Origin: Streptomyces sp. A0642
GTDB taxonomy: Bacteria; Actinomycetota; Actinomycetes; Streptomycetales; Streptomycetaceae
NCBI RefSeq assembly: GCF_004795105.1
Contig: NZ_SSBL01000007.1
Location: forward strand, 186,001 to 250,000
Reading direction: 5' to 3'
DNA: 64,000 nucleotides
This document shows positions 42,825 through 52,115 of this stretch, piece by piece. The notes under the pieces are model-generated. The model was not told where the DNA came from. It ran no database searches and was given only the letters and a program-made list of their open reading frames with translations. The translations under genes and the position numbers were made by a program. How positions within the stretch are numbered: position 1 is the stretch's first letter; the number at the start of each line of letters is the position of its first letter.

Positions 42825-44007
42825 TGTGGAGATCCCTGATCTGTCGTCATTACTACAGTGGGTGCGCATGGTTGAGTGATGCAGCGGCCTGGCCGGCGTT
42901 GACGCGGGCGTTCAGGCGGCAGGTCGGCGATGGGCGCGGTGAAGGCCGTACACGTGTGTGGGAGTGGCGATCACCGCGGCCCTGCTTTCCGGCTCCGGGC
43001 ATGCTCGTGTGGATGTGCCAGGTGGACGGGTGTGTCCGCACGGAGTCGTTTCCGTTACGGGGAGGTGCCGATGGCTGGGAGTATGCGCTTGGCGCGGAGC
43101 GGCAGTCAATGAATCATTTCCGAAAGTTCTTCGAAACTTAATCGGGACTGCCCGGGTGGGGGTCGAAACATTTCGACCACCTACCGGTTTCCCCTCATTC
43201 TCTTGCGCCGCCCCGCACTACTCCTTGACGCCACGTCAGCCGGGCCCTACGGTCGCGAACCCGTCGCGAAGCGCTTCCCGGACATGCCGCACCTACGGAC
43301 TCCTCCACAGCTGTTCCCTATGTTCCGTCCGGGCAGCACCGCTGCCCGGACGGAAATGCCGCGCGCGCACAGGGAGATGGAATCCGCGTCGCCGGCAGGA
43401 AGGCCGAACCCCCGTTGGCCACGGTGCGCCGGACGGCGTTCCGCGGGTCTCGGCGCGCGCAGGCGAAGCTCCTCGGCGGTCACCACCTCCGAGCCGCTCC
43501 GCCTCGGAAGGCCCAGCGCCCGGCGGCGCTCCCCCGACTCCTGGCGTTCTGCGGCCGGACCGCAGAACGAGGTCGCCGAGCGTTCCCGGCATGCCGACGG
43601 CCGACCGGCCTCTCCGGGCGTGCGACGAGGCCGCCCGCCGACTCCCCCATGGGCCCGAAAGCCCACCGACGCAGCGCCCCCGGATCCGCGGGCCGGACCT
43701 TCACCGCGCACGCTTCCGGCCGGTGGCACACGGCACCGGCCGCCATGGCCGCCGGCCTGCCGACCGCCCGGTTCCGGGGGTTCAGCGCGAAGCCCCCCGT
43801 CGCCGGCGGACCGCCGGGCAGGGGCCCGCCGCTCGCGGCCCGTCCGCCACTTCAGCCGGGTCCCGCACGCCACCGGTGGAAGACATCGCTGTCAGCGGGC
43901 GTCTTTGTCACCGTTTTAGCAGGTCAGGCGGTCAGAATGTGCGTAAAAAGGATGACCCCGAGATTGGGGCTCCCCAATCGGCACATCGTGGGCTTAACTT
44001 AGGTGCC
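42825..44007. other. Long intergenic region with operator palindromes
   Basis: About 1.2 kb separates the importer operon from the DUF6643 gene. The palindrome at 43161-43178 and overlapping inverted repeats around 43119-43139 (CGAAAGTTCTTCGAAACTT) lie in its first third. The rest is GC-rich with open frames on both strands that lack ribosome binding sites and read as Arg/Pro/Ala-rich sequence; no gene was accepted. Confidence 0.5.
43161..43178. promoter_or_regulatory. Palindromic operator TCGAAA-N2-TTTCGA (second importer)
   Basis: GGTCGAAACATTTCGACC is a perfect 18-base inverted repeat about 340 bp upstream of the likely importer start. It matches the palindrome at 34551-34568 at all core positions. 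Confidence 0.65.
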
Positions 44008-44484
44008 ATGACCTCCCCCCGCTCCACCTACGGCGGCGGCTACTACGCCGCGCCGTCGTTCCCCGACACCCCGATCTACGACTCCCTGGTCGCGGAGCGG
44101 GGCACGCCTCAGATCGCACCGATCCGAGTGCCCGCCGCGTACGACACCGGCAACAGCTATCTGCCGGCGCTCTCGTCGGCCCTGCCGGCTCTTCCCGCGG
44201 CGCCTTCCCAGCCCAGTCCGTCGTACGGCTACCAGCAGCCGATGGCGCAGCAGAGCTACGCGCCGATGCAGCCGGCGCAGTTGCAGCACGCCCCGGCGCC
44301 GTACATCCCGCAGCAGCCGACCGCCGCCCGCGGGGGCTACCAGTCGCCTCCGCAGTACCAGCAGCAGCGGCCGGCGCCCAGCACGGGCTACGAGTCGATG
44401 CGCCCGGCGGCACCGCGCCCCGCACCCGCGCAATCGCCGTACGAGGACCCGTACAACCGCCCGTACCAGGGCAGGGGCTACTAG
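44008..44484 (+). CDS. DUF6643 family protein
   Basis: A 158-residue protein I recognise as the Streptomyces-conserved DUF6643 family from its N-terminus (TYGGGYYAAPSFPDTPIYDS then LVAERGTPQIAPIRVPAAYD). The first ~55 residues are the conserved block; the rest is Gln/Pro/Tyr/Ala-rich low-complexity sequence (QQPMAQQSYAPMQPAQLQHA) ending in RPYQGRGY. No signal peptide or TM segment is present. The ATG at 44008 follows AGGTG. The function is unknown; the disordered, Tyr/Gln-rich tail suggests a scaffold or condensate-prone protein (inference). Confidence 0.85.
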   Translation: MTSPRSTYGGGYYAAPSFPDTPIYDSLVAERGTPQIAPIRVPAAYDTGNSYLPALSSALPALPAAPSQPSPSYGYQQPMAQQSYAPMQPAQLQHAPAPYIPQQPTAARGGYQSPPQYQQQRPAPSTGYESMRPAAPRPAPAQSPYEDPYNRPYQGRGY

Positions 44485-44541
44485 GGAGCGCTGCCGGCAC
44501 GCAGCGGCGGAACGCCGGGGAACGGCTGGCAGGATGGAGGC

Positions 44542-45366
44542 ATGCCCTCTCCCGAACTGAGTGCCGTCCACATCCACCCGGTCAAGTCGCTGGCCGCGTG
44601 CGCGGTCGGCGAGGCCGCCGTCGAGCCATGGGGACTCGACGGCGACCGCCGCTGGATGCTGGTCGACCACACCGGCAAGGTGGTCACACAACGTCAGCAG
44701 CCCCGCATGGCGCTGATCTCCGCCACCCCCGTGCCGGGCGGCGGCATCGTGCTGACCGCGCCGGGGGGCGCGGCGCTGGCCGTGGAGGTACCCGAACCGC
44801 GGGAGACGGCCGGCGTGGTGCTGCACCGCAGCCGGCTCGACGTCGTCGAGGCCGCGCGGAGCGCCCACGCCTGGCTCGGCGAGCACCTCGGGGCGGAGGT
44901 CAGGCTGGTGCACCTCGACGCGCCGGACCGGCGCAGGCTCATCGACCCCGCGTACGCACGGCCGGGCGAGACCGTGAGCCTGGCCGACGGCTTCCCCCTG
45001 CTGCTCACCACACTCGCCTCGCTCGACGCGCTGAACTCGCTCATTGCGGCCGGCGACCACGCCGGCGAGGGGCCGCTGCCGATGAACCGCTTCCGGCCCA
45101 ACGCCGTGGTGGCGGGAACGGACGCGTGGGCGGAGGACGGCTGGAGCCGGATCGCGATCGGCGAGGTGACGTTCCGCGTGGTCAAGCCCAGTGCACGCTG
45201 TGTCATCACCACGACTGATCAGCACACCGCCCGTCGCGGCTCCGAGCCCCTGCGCACGCTCGCCCGGTACCGCCGGTCCGGCAAGGACCTGCTCTTCGGC
45301 CAGAATCTGATCCCGGACACGGCGGGCGTCATCCGGGTCGGGGACCCGGTCCGCATCCTGGGCTGA
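44542..45366 (+). CDS. MOSC domain-containing protein (mARC/YcbX-like)
   Basis: A 274-residue protein with an N-terminal MOSC-associated beta-barrel (IHPVKSLAACAVGEAAVEPW; RRWMLVDHTGKVVTQRQQPR) and a C-terminal MOSC domain. MNRFRPNAVV and KPSARCVITTTDQHT carry the conserved Cys expected to bind molybdenum cofactor. Relatives reduce N-hydroxylated compounds. Here it lacks the YcbX ferredoxin domain, so it would need a separate electron donor. The start has GGCAGGATGGAGGC upstream. Confidence 0.88.
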   Translation: MPSPELSAVHIHPVKSLAACAVGEAAVEPWGLDGDRRWMLVDHTGKVVTQRQQPRMALISATPVPGGGIVLTAPGGAALAVEVPEPRETAGVVLHRSRLDVVEAARSAHAWLGEHLGAEVRLVHLDAPDRRRLIDPAYARPGETVSLADGFPLLLTTLASLDALNSLIAAGDHAGEGPLPMNRFRPNAVVAGTDAWAEDGWSRIAIGEVTFRVVKPSARCVITTTDQHTARRGSEPLRTLARYRRSGKDLLFGQNLIPDTAGVIRVGDPVRILG

Positions 45367-45501
45367 AAATCGATGTCGCGGGGCGGAACGCCCGGGAGTG
45401 CGCCGTGCGTTGACGGGGTGAGGTTGCTCTCTCTTCGCCGCTCCGGCGCGCGGACCACGCCGTATCGGGTTATGACGGATACGGAAGGGGGTGCGGGAAA
45501 G

Positions 45502-46107
45502 GTGCGAGCGCTCACGGGACTCTGGCGTTGGCGGCACAATTCCCTGTGCCGTGCCACGGACAGGCGAGAGGCGTGGGTGGCGCTGGTCGCGCTGCTCCTG
45601 CTGGTGCTGGCGGCGCCGGTGCTCGGCTGGCTGTGCGGGCAACGCGTCGACGACGCGTTGCAGGAGTCGGCGCGGGCGCAGCACGCGGCCCGTCAGCTGA
45701 CCACCGCCGTCGTGGTGCGCCAGGTTCCCGCCCGGCAGGTCGCGACCGACCCCGAGGTCTCCCCCGGGCGTACCGGCCGGACCCCCGTGGTGGCCCGCTG
45801 GCACGGCGCGGACGGTACGGCGCACAGTGCCACGGTGACCACGGCCTCACGCGACACCGCCGACGGCGCACGGGTGCGGATCTGGACCGACCTGGCGGGC
45901 AACCCCGCCCCGCGGCCCCTGGACGCGCCGACGGCGCACACCCACGCCGCGCTGGCGGGATGCGGCGTGGCGCTGTTGTCCGTCCTGGTGATCGAGGGCG
46001 GGCGGCGTCTGATCGTATGGCGCATGGTGCAACGGCGGTACGAGCGGCTCGACCGGGCATGGGCCGGGACCGGTCCGGACTGGGGCAGGACGGGCACCGG
46101 CAGCTGA
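45502..46107 (+). CDS. Rv1733c-like two-TM membrane protein
   Basis: A 201-residue protein of the actinobacterial Rv1733c-like family. GLWRWRHNSLCRATDRREAW precedes the first TM helix (VALVALLLLVLAAPVLGWLC); a ~110-residue extracytoplasmic domain with PVVARWHGADGTAHSATV follows, then a second TM helix (ALAGCGVALLSVLVIEGG) and a basic tail. The GTG at 45502 follows GGAAGGGGG; an in-frame ATG at 45472 without a ribosome binding site would add ten residues. The function is unknown; Streptomyces carry many paralogues. Confidence 0.82.
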   Translation: MRALTGLWRWRHNSLCRATDRREAWVALVALLLLVLAAPVLGWLCGQRVDDALQESARAQHAARQLTTAVVVRQVPARQVATDPEVSPGRTGRTPVVARWHGADGTAHSATVTTASRDTADGARVRIWTDLAGNPAPRPLDAPTAHTHAALAGCGVALLSVLVIEGGRRLIVWRMVQRRYERLDRAWAGTGPDWGRTGTGS

Positions 46108-46247
46108 TCCGGTCAACTCCCGGCCCCGCGCGCGCTACGGTGGACCGGCCCGCCCGTCACTCCTGCAGGCAGGCCCCGTGGTGACCCTTGCCGCGCGGCC
46201 GGTGACACGGGCTTCACACACGCACGAGGTGGGGGCACAACAGCGCC

Positions 46248-48680
46248 ATGGCACAGGGCACGGTCCAGGTGACGCACACCGGCACATCGCGGTGGCGGCG
46301 CCGCACAGGCGAGTACGCCTCCCTCACCGCGGCTCTGGAAGCGGCGGCGGACGGTGATGTGCTCACCGTCGCCCCGGGCACCTACCGGGAGAATCTGGTC
46401 ATCGCCCGCGCGGTGACCCTGCGGGGGCCCGAGGGTTCCGTCGGCTCCGTGCGGATCGCCCCCGTGGACGGTGTCCCGCTGACCCTGCGCGCCTCCGCCG
46501 TCGTCCAGGACCTGCACGTGGAGGGCCAGGACTCCGCCGCCCCGGCCCTGCTGGTCGAGGAGGGCGCACCTGACCTCGCGGACCTGCGGATCGTGACCCG
46601 GTCGGCCGCCGGCATCGAGGTGCGCGGGGCGGCCCGGCCCACCGTCCGCCGCTGCACCGTCGACAACCCGGCCGGCGTCGGCATCGCCGTGCTCGACGGC
46701 GCGGGCGGGGTGTTCGAGGAGTGCGAGATCGTCTCGGCCGGGCAGTCCGGTGTCTCGGTGCGCGACGGAGCGCACCCGAGGCTGGAGCGCTGCCGCGTCC
46801 ACCACGCCTCGGGCGCGGGCCTGTCCGTCACCGGCGAGGGCAGCGGGCTCGAGGCCGTCGGCTGCGAGATCTACGAGATCAAGGGCAGCGGGATACAGGT
46901 GTCGGCCCGCGCCGCCGCCCACCTCACCGAATGCACGGTGCACCGCACCTCCGCGGACGGCGTCACCCTGGACACCGACGCGGTGCTCACGCTGGCCGAC
47001 TGCGACATCCACGACATCCCCGAGAACGCGGTGGACCTGCGGTCGCGGTCCGTCCTCACGCTGACCCGCTCGACGGTCCGGCGCTTCGGCCGCAATGGAC
47101 TCTCGGTCTGGGATCCGGGCACCCGGGTCGATGCCAACCAGTGCGAGATCCACGACAGCACCGGCGACTATCCCGCGGTCTGGGTCAGTGACGGGGCCAC
47201 GGTGATACTGGATTCCTGCCGCGTCCATGACGTGCCGGACGCCCTGTTCGTCCTCGACCGGGGCTCGCGCGCCGATGTCGTGGACAGCGATCTCACCCAG
47301 GTCCGCAACACGGCGGTGTCGGTCAGCGACGGGGCGACCGCGCAGCTCGACGACTGCCGCATCAGGGAGGCGTCGACCGGCGCGTGGTTCCGCGACCACG
47401 GCAGCGGCGGCACCCTGAACAACTGCACGATCGACGCGGTGCAGACCGGCGTGATCGTCACCAAGGGCGCCGATCCGACGATCGAGCGCTGCACCGTCAC
47501 CTCCCCCGCCGAGGCGGGCTTCTACGTGTCGGCCGAGGGCCGCGGCACCTTCCACAGCTGCCGGGTCACGGGCAGCGAGGGATACGGCTTCCATGTCATG
47601 GACGGCTGCCGTACGACGCTGACGCGCTGCCGCACGGAGCGGTGCGCCCGTGGCGGTTACGAGTTCGCGGAGGGCGGGGCCCACGGCGACGCCTCGGCCA
47701 CCGGTCCGGTGGTGGAGGACTGCACCAGCGACGAGAGCGGTCTGCGCTCCGCCACTCCTCCGCCGCCCCCCGTCCTCACGGCCACCCAGTCGGCGCCGGG
47801 ACTGCTGGGGGCGGTCCCCGCGCCGCGTGCGGTGGATCCCGTGGCGGCCGAGGCGCCGGCCGAGCCCGCGCGTACGTCCGCAGCCGTGCTCGGCGAACTC
47901 GACGCGCTGGTCGGCCTCGACAGCGTCAAGCGCGAGGTGCGCGCGCTCACCGACATGATCGAGGTCGGGCGCCGGCGTCAGCTCGCCGGGCTGAAGGCGG
48001 CTTCGGTCCGCCGCCACCTCGTCTTCACCGGTTCCCCCGGCACCGGCAAGACGACGGTGGCCCGGCTGTACGGGGAGATCCTGGCCTCCCTCGGGGTGCT
48101 GGAGCGGGGCCATCTGGTCGAGGTGTCCCGGGTCGACCTGGTCGGGGAGCACATCGGCTCGACCGCCATCCGCACCCAGGAGGCCTTCGAGCGGGCCCGC
48201 GGCGGGGTGCTGTTTGTCGACGAGGCGTACGCCCTGTCCCCCGAGGACTCCGGCCGGGACTTCGGCCGGGAGGCGATCGACACGCTGGTGAAGCTGATGG
48301 AGGACCACCGGGACGCGGTGGTCGTCATCGTCGCCGGGTACACGCACGAGATGGAGCGGTTCCTCACCGTCAACCCCGGCGTGGCCTCCCGGTTCTCACG
48401 GACCATCAGGTTCAGCGACTATGAGCCCGGCGAGCTCCTGCGCATCGTCGAGCAGCAGACCGAGGAGCACGAGTACAGCCTGGCGGCCGGGACCGGGGAG
48501 GCGCTGCTGAAGTACTTCACCGAGCTTCCCAAGGGACCCGCCTTCGGCAACGGCCGCACGGCCCGCCAGACCTTCGAGTCGATGGTCGAACGGCATGCGG
48601 GACGGGTCGCCCAGCTCGCCGAGACGAGCACGGACGACCTCACTCTGCTGTTCCCGGAAGACCTTCCGGAACTTCCCTGA
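46248..48680 (+). CDS. Right-handed beta-helix protein fused to a CbxX/EccA-type AAA+ ATPase
   Basis: An 810-residue cytoplasmic fusion. Residues about 20-510 are a parallel beta-helix built from ~23-residue coils of the G/A-x-x-V-x-x-C/R-x-I/V-x-x type (GIAVLDGAGGVFEECEIVSA; GVSVRDGAHPRLERCRVHHA). A Pro/Ala linker (about 510-550) leads to an AAA+ module (about 555-810) of the CbxX/CfqX group with Walker A GSPGTGKTT (about 594), Walker B VLFVDEAYALS and an SRFSRTI arginine-finger region. The same AAA type occurs in EccA of type VII secretion, but no ecc or esx gene is present. The 3' end overlaps the convergent gene by 41 bp. A ligand-scaffolded remodelling ATPase is inferred; partners are unknown. 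Confidence 0.88.
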   Translation: MAQGTVQVTHTGTSRWRRRTGEYASLTAALEAAADGDVLTVAPGTYRENLVIARAVTLRGPEGSVGSVRIAPVDGVPLTLRASAVVQDLHVEGQDSAAPALLVEEGAPDLADLRIVTRSAAGIEVRGAARPTVRRCTVDNPAGVGIAVLDGAGGVFEECEIVSAGQSGVSVRDGAHPRLERCRVHHASGAGLSVTGEGSGLEAVGCEIYEIKGSGIQVSARAAAHLTECTVHRTSADGVTLDTDAVLTLADCDIHDIPENAVDLRSRSVLTLTRSTVRRFGRNGLSVWDPGTRVDANQCEIHDSTGDYPAVWVSDGATVILDSCRVHDVPDALFVLDRGSRADVVDSDLTQVRNTAVSVSDGATAQLDDCRIREASTGAWFRDHGSGGTLNNCTIDAVQTGVIVTKGADPTIERCTVTSPAEAGFYVSAEGRGTFHSCRVTGSEGYGFHVMDGCRTTLTRCRTERCARGGYEFAEGGAHGDASATGPVVEDCTSDESGLRSATPPPPPVLTATQSAPGLLGAVPAPRAVDPVAAEAPAEPARTSAAVLGELDALVGLDSVKREVRALTDMIEVGRRRQLAGLKAASVRRHLVFTGSPGTGKTTVARLYGEILASLGVLERGHLVEVSRVDLVGEHIGSTAIRTQEAFERARGGVLFVDEAYALSPEDSGRDFGREAIDTLVKLMEDHRDAVVVIVAGYTHEMERFLTVNPGVASRFSRTIRFSDYEPGELLRIVEQQTEEHEYSLAAGTGEALLKYFTELPKGPAFGNGRTARQTFESMVERHAGRVAQLAETSTDDLTLLFPEDLPELP

Positions 48681-51027
48681 GCCCTCTCCCGGACTCGTCC
48701 GCCTGGTGGGGCAGGACGGGGACGAGCCGTTCCAGGAGCGCGGCACGCTCCTGGGCGAAGACGGGGTCCGCCTGGTAGTCGGAGTGCCCCAGCACCGGCT
48801 CGGGCAGCGGGTGCTCGGGGGTGCGCCCGTAGACCAGCGGGTCCTTCAGCGGGCCCCGGTCCACCTCGGGCCCGGACTCCTCGCCGAGCCGGACCGCGCC
48901 GCCGATCGGATCGGTGGGTCGCCACAGGTTGCGCCAGCAGTGCACGGACCGGTGCAGGCCGTGCAACTGGACGGGCCCGAAGTAGGCCGGGAACCAGCGC
49001 CCGTAGAGCCGTTCGACCGGCGAGCCGTACGTGAGCAGCGCGACGCGGCCGCGGGTCACGGCGGGCAGCTGCCAGACGGCGGCGGCGGCCAGGACGCTGC
49101 CCTGGGAGTGGCCCGAGATGACGAGCCGGCCGCGCGTGCGGGCGGTCCAGCCGGACATGCGCGAGGCCAGGTCGGGGACGGCCCGCTCCGCGTAGCACGG
49201 CGGGGCGAAGGGGTGTGCGGCGCGCGGCCAGAACGTCCCCACGTCCCAGAGGATGCCGATGGTGCGCCGGGCCGAGGCGTCCCGGTAGGCGCGCCGTCCG
49301 CAGGCGACGAAGAGCAGGAAGCCGAAACCTATGAGCCAGGAGCCGGTGGACTGCGCCGCCTCGGCCACGGATTCGACGAAGGGACTGCTGCCGTCCATGG
49401 CCAGGCCGGGGACCTGCCCGCTGGCCCAGGCCCCGCCGACCGCGCCCGCGCCGAGCAGCAGCGTGGCACCGGAGACCAGGCCCAGCATGCGGGGCGCGGA
49501 GTCGGTGAGCGCGGCCGTGGCCCGGATGCGCGCGATCTGCCTGGTCCGCGCGGGGTCGGGCCGCTCCTCCTCGTACTCCGCGTCGACCAGCGGCTCCAGC
49601 CGCCGGGCCGCGCGGTAGGTGCGCAGGCCGAGCACGAGGCCCGGGATCACCAGGAGCATCAGGAGCACGGGGATGACGGAGGCCTGCCAGCTGAGGAGGA
49701 CCGGTGGCCCCTCTATGACGGCGCTGCGGCCCATTCCCGGGCTGCCGGGGCCGTCGAGCCAGTCGGCGACGCGCTGGGCGACCCCGCCGGTCATCACGCC
49801 GCCGAGCGCGCAGGCGAGCATCGCGACGGCCGGGCCGCCGAGTCCGCGCAGCACGGTGCGCCGCTCCGGGCTGCCCCGGTACAGGTTCAGCGCCACTGCG
49901 GCGAGGATCACCACCAGTGCGCCCTGGGCGAGGGTGACGAGGCGGAACATGACGTCACCGGGAAGCGTGCCCGAGGAGGCCCAGCCGGGGCGTGACCATG
50001 CCGCGTGCAGCGCGGCGAGGACGAGCAGGGCGAGGGCGGTGGCGGGCAGATACGTGACGACGGCCCGGTCGAGCCGGTTGTCCAGGCGCCGTTCGCTCCG
50101 GCCGCGCCGGCAGACCACCCCGACCACGAAGAGCGTTCCCACGACGAGGGCCGCCTCGATCAGCCGGCCGAACACTTCGGGCACCGGTCCGCCGGCGGAG
50201 CGGTCCCGGCGGGCCGCCGCGCCCGTGACGAAGGCGGTGACGGTGAGGAACCCGGCCGCGGTGTGCGCGGCCCGCAGGCGTGCGACGAGCCGGCGTCCGT
50301 ACCAGAAGCCGGGACGTCCGAGCGCGGGCCGCACCGGGGCCGCGGTCTCCGTCCCCGGGGCGGGGCACGCGGTGTCGTCGTCCTCCGGTTCGCTGCCGGT
50401 CAGCGGGCGCTGGGACTCGTAGGCGCTCCAGGTCCGGTTGGACAGGTACCAGAGCAGCCCCACCAGCGCGGTCGGCGCCAGCGCGGCCAGCGCGAGGCGG
50501 CGGCCCGGCTGGGACCACCAGCCGCCCTGCGCGGCCGACAGGAACCCCAGCCAGGACCGCTGGTCGGAGCAGGCCCGCACGCCCGCGCACTGCCAGGCGG
50601 TCAGGTCGAGCGCGACCTCGCAGACGGCGGCGGTCAGCAGGACGGTGAGGCTCAGGGCGAGGAGCCGGACGAGCAGGCCGTACAGCCTGATCGCCCGGGG
50701 GCGGTGCGTGGCGGCCGGCCGCATCCAGTGGGCGAGGTTGATCACCATGAACGGGAGCAGCAGGAGCCACAGGGCGCGGGAGCCGTTGCCGGAGGTCAGA
50801 TGGGACCAGCAGTACGCCTCCGGGATGGGCCGGTCCCGGTAGCGCTCGGGATGGGACTCCGCGTCGACGTCGCCGGGGCGCCGGTAGATGGCGGCGGTGG
50901 CGTCCCCGGTCACCCGGACCGTGCGCGGATCGACGAGCATCTCCTGGGGGGTGGCCCCGCCCACGCCGTGGACCAGCAGTTCCAGTGCGGGGCCCTCGCT
51001 CTGCGGGGCCTGGATGGCAGGTGTCAC
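48640..51027 (-). CDS. Multi-TM membrane protein with alpha/beta-hydrolase (lipase-like) domain
   Basis: A 795-residue protein. The N-terminus reads ALELLVHGVGGATPQEMLVD, the oxyanion strand and HGxGG of an alpha/beta hydrolase. The central ~500 residues hold about ten TM helices. The C-terminal part returns to the hydrolase fold with the nucleophile elbow GHSQGS (about residue 655) followed by LLTYGSPVERLYGRWFPAYF; the His may be in LPEPVLGHSDY. The hydrolase core is thus split by an inserted membrane domain. The ATG at 51027 follows a GAG-rich site. Lipase or esterase action at the inner membrane face is inferred. It overlaps the beta-helix/AAA gene tail to tail. Confidence 0.8.
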   Translation of the reverse strand: MTPAIQAPQSEGPALELLVHGVGGATPQEMLVDPRTVRVTGDATAAIYRRPGDVDAESHPERYRDRPIPEAYCWSHLTSGNGSRALWLLLLPFMVINLAHWMRPAATHRPRAIRLYGLLVRLLALSLTVLLTAAVCEVALDLTAWQCAGVRACSDQRSWLGFLSAAQGGWWSQPGRRLALAALAPTALVGLLWYLSNRTWSAYESQRPLTGSEPEDDDTACPAPGTETAAPVRPALGRPGFWYGRRLVARLRAAHTAAGFLTVTAFVTGAAARRDRSAGGPVPEVFGRLIEAALVVGTLFVVGVVCRRGRSERRLDNRLDRAVVTYLPATALALLVLAALHAAWSRPGWASSGTLPGDVMFRLVTLAQGALVVILAAVALNLYRGSPERRTVLRGLGGPAVAMLACALGGVMTGGVAQRVADWLDGPGSPGMGRSAVIEGPPVLLSWQASVIPVLLMLLVIPGLVLGLRTYRAARRLEPLVDAEYEEERPDPARTRQIARIRATAALTDSAPRMLGLVSGATLLLGAGAVGGAWASGQVPGLAMDGSSPFVESVAEAAQSTGSWLIGFGFLLFVACGRRAYRDASARRTIGILWDVGTFWPRAAHPFAPPCYAERAVPDLASRMSGWTARTRGRLVISGHSQGSVLAAAAVWQLPAVTRGRVALLTYGSPVERLYGRWFPAYFGPVQLHGLHRSVHCWRNLWRPTDPIGGAVRLGEESGPEVDRGPLKDPLVYGRTPEHPLPEPVLGHSDYQADPVFAQERAALLERLVPVLPHQADESGRGLREVPEGLPGTAE

Positions 51028-51220
51028 GGGGGTGGCTCGCTCTCAGAGGTGGAAGCCCGAGGGGGACACGGCTGATGGCCGGTCACCAGAGTGGTGGACG
51101 AGTCCGGCGCCCGTACCGCTCTTATGGAATCTCCCCAGTGCGGCGGCCCGCGACACCGCGTGGCAGGATGAGCCCTCGGCATGGGCTGCCGCACGGCCAG
51201 AGGAAGGACCGGGCACTGCG

Positions 51221-52063
51221 TTGAGCGAGAATCAGAATCTGCTCGCGGAGCAGCGGCGTGCGTTGATCCTCGACGAGGTGCGCAGGCGCGGCGGGGTCAG
51301 GGTCAACGAGCTGACCAGGAAACTGAGCGTCTCCGACATGACCGTACGCCGGGACCTGGACGCGCTGGCCCGCCAGGGGGTCATCGAGAAGGTGCACGGC
51401 GGGGCGGTGCCCGTGGTCGAGGCGAGCACGCACGAGCCCGGCTTCGAGGCGAAGTCGGCGCTCGAGCTGACCGCCAAGGAGGACATCGCGCGGGCCGCCG
51501 CCACGATGGCCGTGCCCGGCAGCGCCATCGCGCTCTCCGGCGGCACCACCACCTACGCCCTGGCCCAGCATCTTCTGGACATACCGGACTTGACGGTGGT
51601 GACCAACTCGGTGCGGGTCGCCGATGTGTTCCATGCCGCGCAGCGTCCGGGCTCGACGGGCTCACGGCCCGGCGCCGCGACGGTGGTGCTGACCGGCGGG
51701 GTCCGGACCCCGTCCGACTCACTGGTCGGTCCCGTCGCCGACCGGGCGATCGCCTCGCTCCACTTCGACGTGCTCTTCCTCGGTGTACACGGGATCTCGG
51801 TGGAGGGCGGACTGTCCACGCCCAATCTGGCGGAGGCGGAGACCAATCGCCGTTTCGTCCAGTCGGCGCGACGGGTGGTGGTGGTCGCGGACCACACCAA
51901 GTGGGGCACGGTGGGGCTGAGTTCGTTCGCCGCACTGGATCAGGTGCACACGTTCGTCACGGACGCGGGTCTGTCCGCCGAAGCCCGTGAGGAGATCGAG
52001 GCGCATGTGCCGGACCTCGTGGTGGCGGGCCGGGCGGCGGCCGACGAGCCGGCGCAGGACTGA
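51221..52063 (+). CDS. DeoR/GlpR-family transcriptional regulator
   Basis: A 280-residue DeoR-type regulator. The N-terminal HTH (ILDEVRRRGGVRVNELTRKL, SVSDMTVRRDLDALARQGVI) is followed by the DeoRC sensor domain (AIALSGGTTTYALAQHLLDI; VVVVADHTKWG). The TTG at 51221 gives the SENQNLLAEQRRALI start common to Streptomyces homologues; the AGGAAGG purine run lies about 12 bases upstream. DeoR sensors usually respond to phosphorylated sugars. No adjacent sugar kinase or transporter is present, so the target is unknown. Confidence 0.9.
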   Translation: MSENQNLLAEQRRALILDEVRRRGGVRVNELTRKLSVSDMTVRRDLDALARQGVIEKVHGGAVPVVEASTHEPGFEAKSALELTAKEDIARAAATMAVPGSAIALSGGTTTYALAQHLLDIPDLTVVTNSVRVADVFHAAQRPGSTGSRPGAATVVLTGGVRTPSDSLVGPVADRAIASLHFDVLFLGVHGISVEGGLSTPNLAEAETNRRFVQSARRVVVVADHTKWGTVGLSSFAALDQVHTFVTDAGLSAEAREEIEAHVPDLVVAGRAAADEPAQD

Positions 52064-52115
52064 TCCCGGATTCCGGTCAGGTCGCGCGGAGGCCGTGACG
52101 TCCTAGGATCGACGT

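Noticed and set aside
43247..43873. A 208-codon minus-strand frame in the gap before DUF6643
   Set aside because: Arg/Gly/Ala-rich product without homology or start signal; open frames of this size are common by chance at this GC content.
46113..48347. A 744-codon open frame on the minus strand opposite the beta-helix/AAA gene
   Set aside because: It is antisense to a gene with clear AAA+ motifs; the translation is Asp/Arg/His-rich without domains, a known artefact of high-GC codon bias.
46248..48680. The beta-helix/AAA gene as evidence for a type VII secretion locus
   Set aside because: EccA-like AAA modules also occur alone; no eccB/C/D/E, mycP or WXG100 gene is present in the window.
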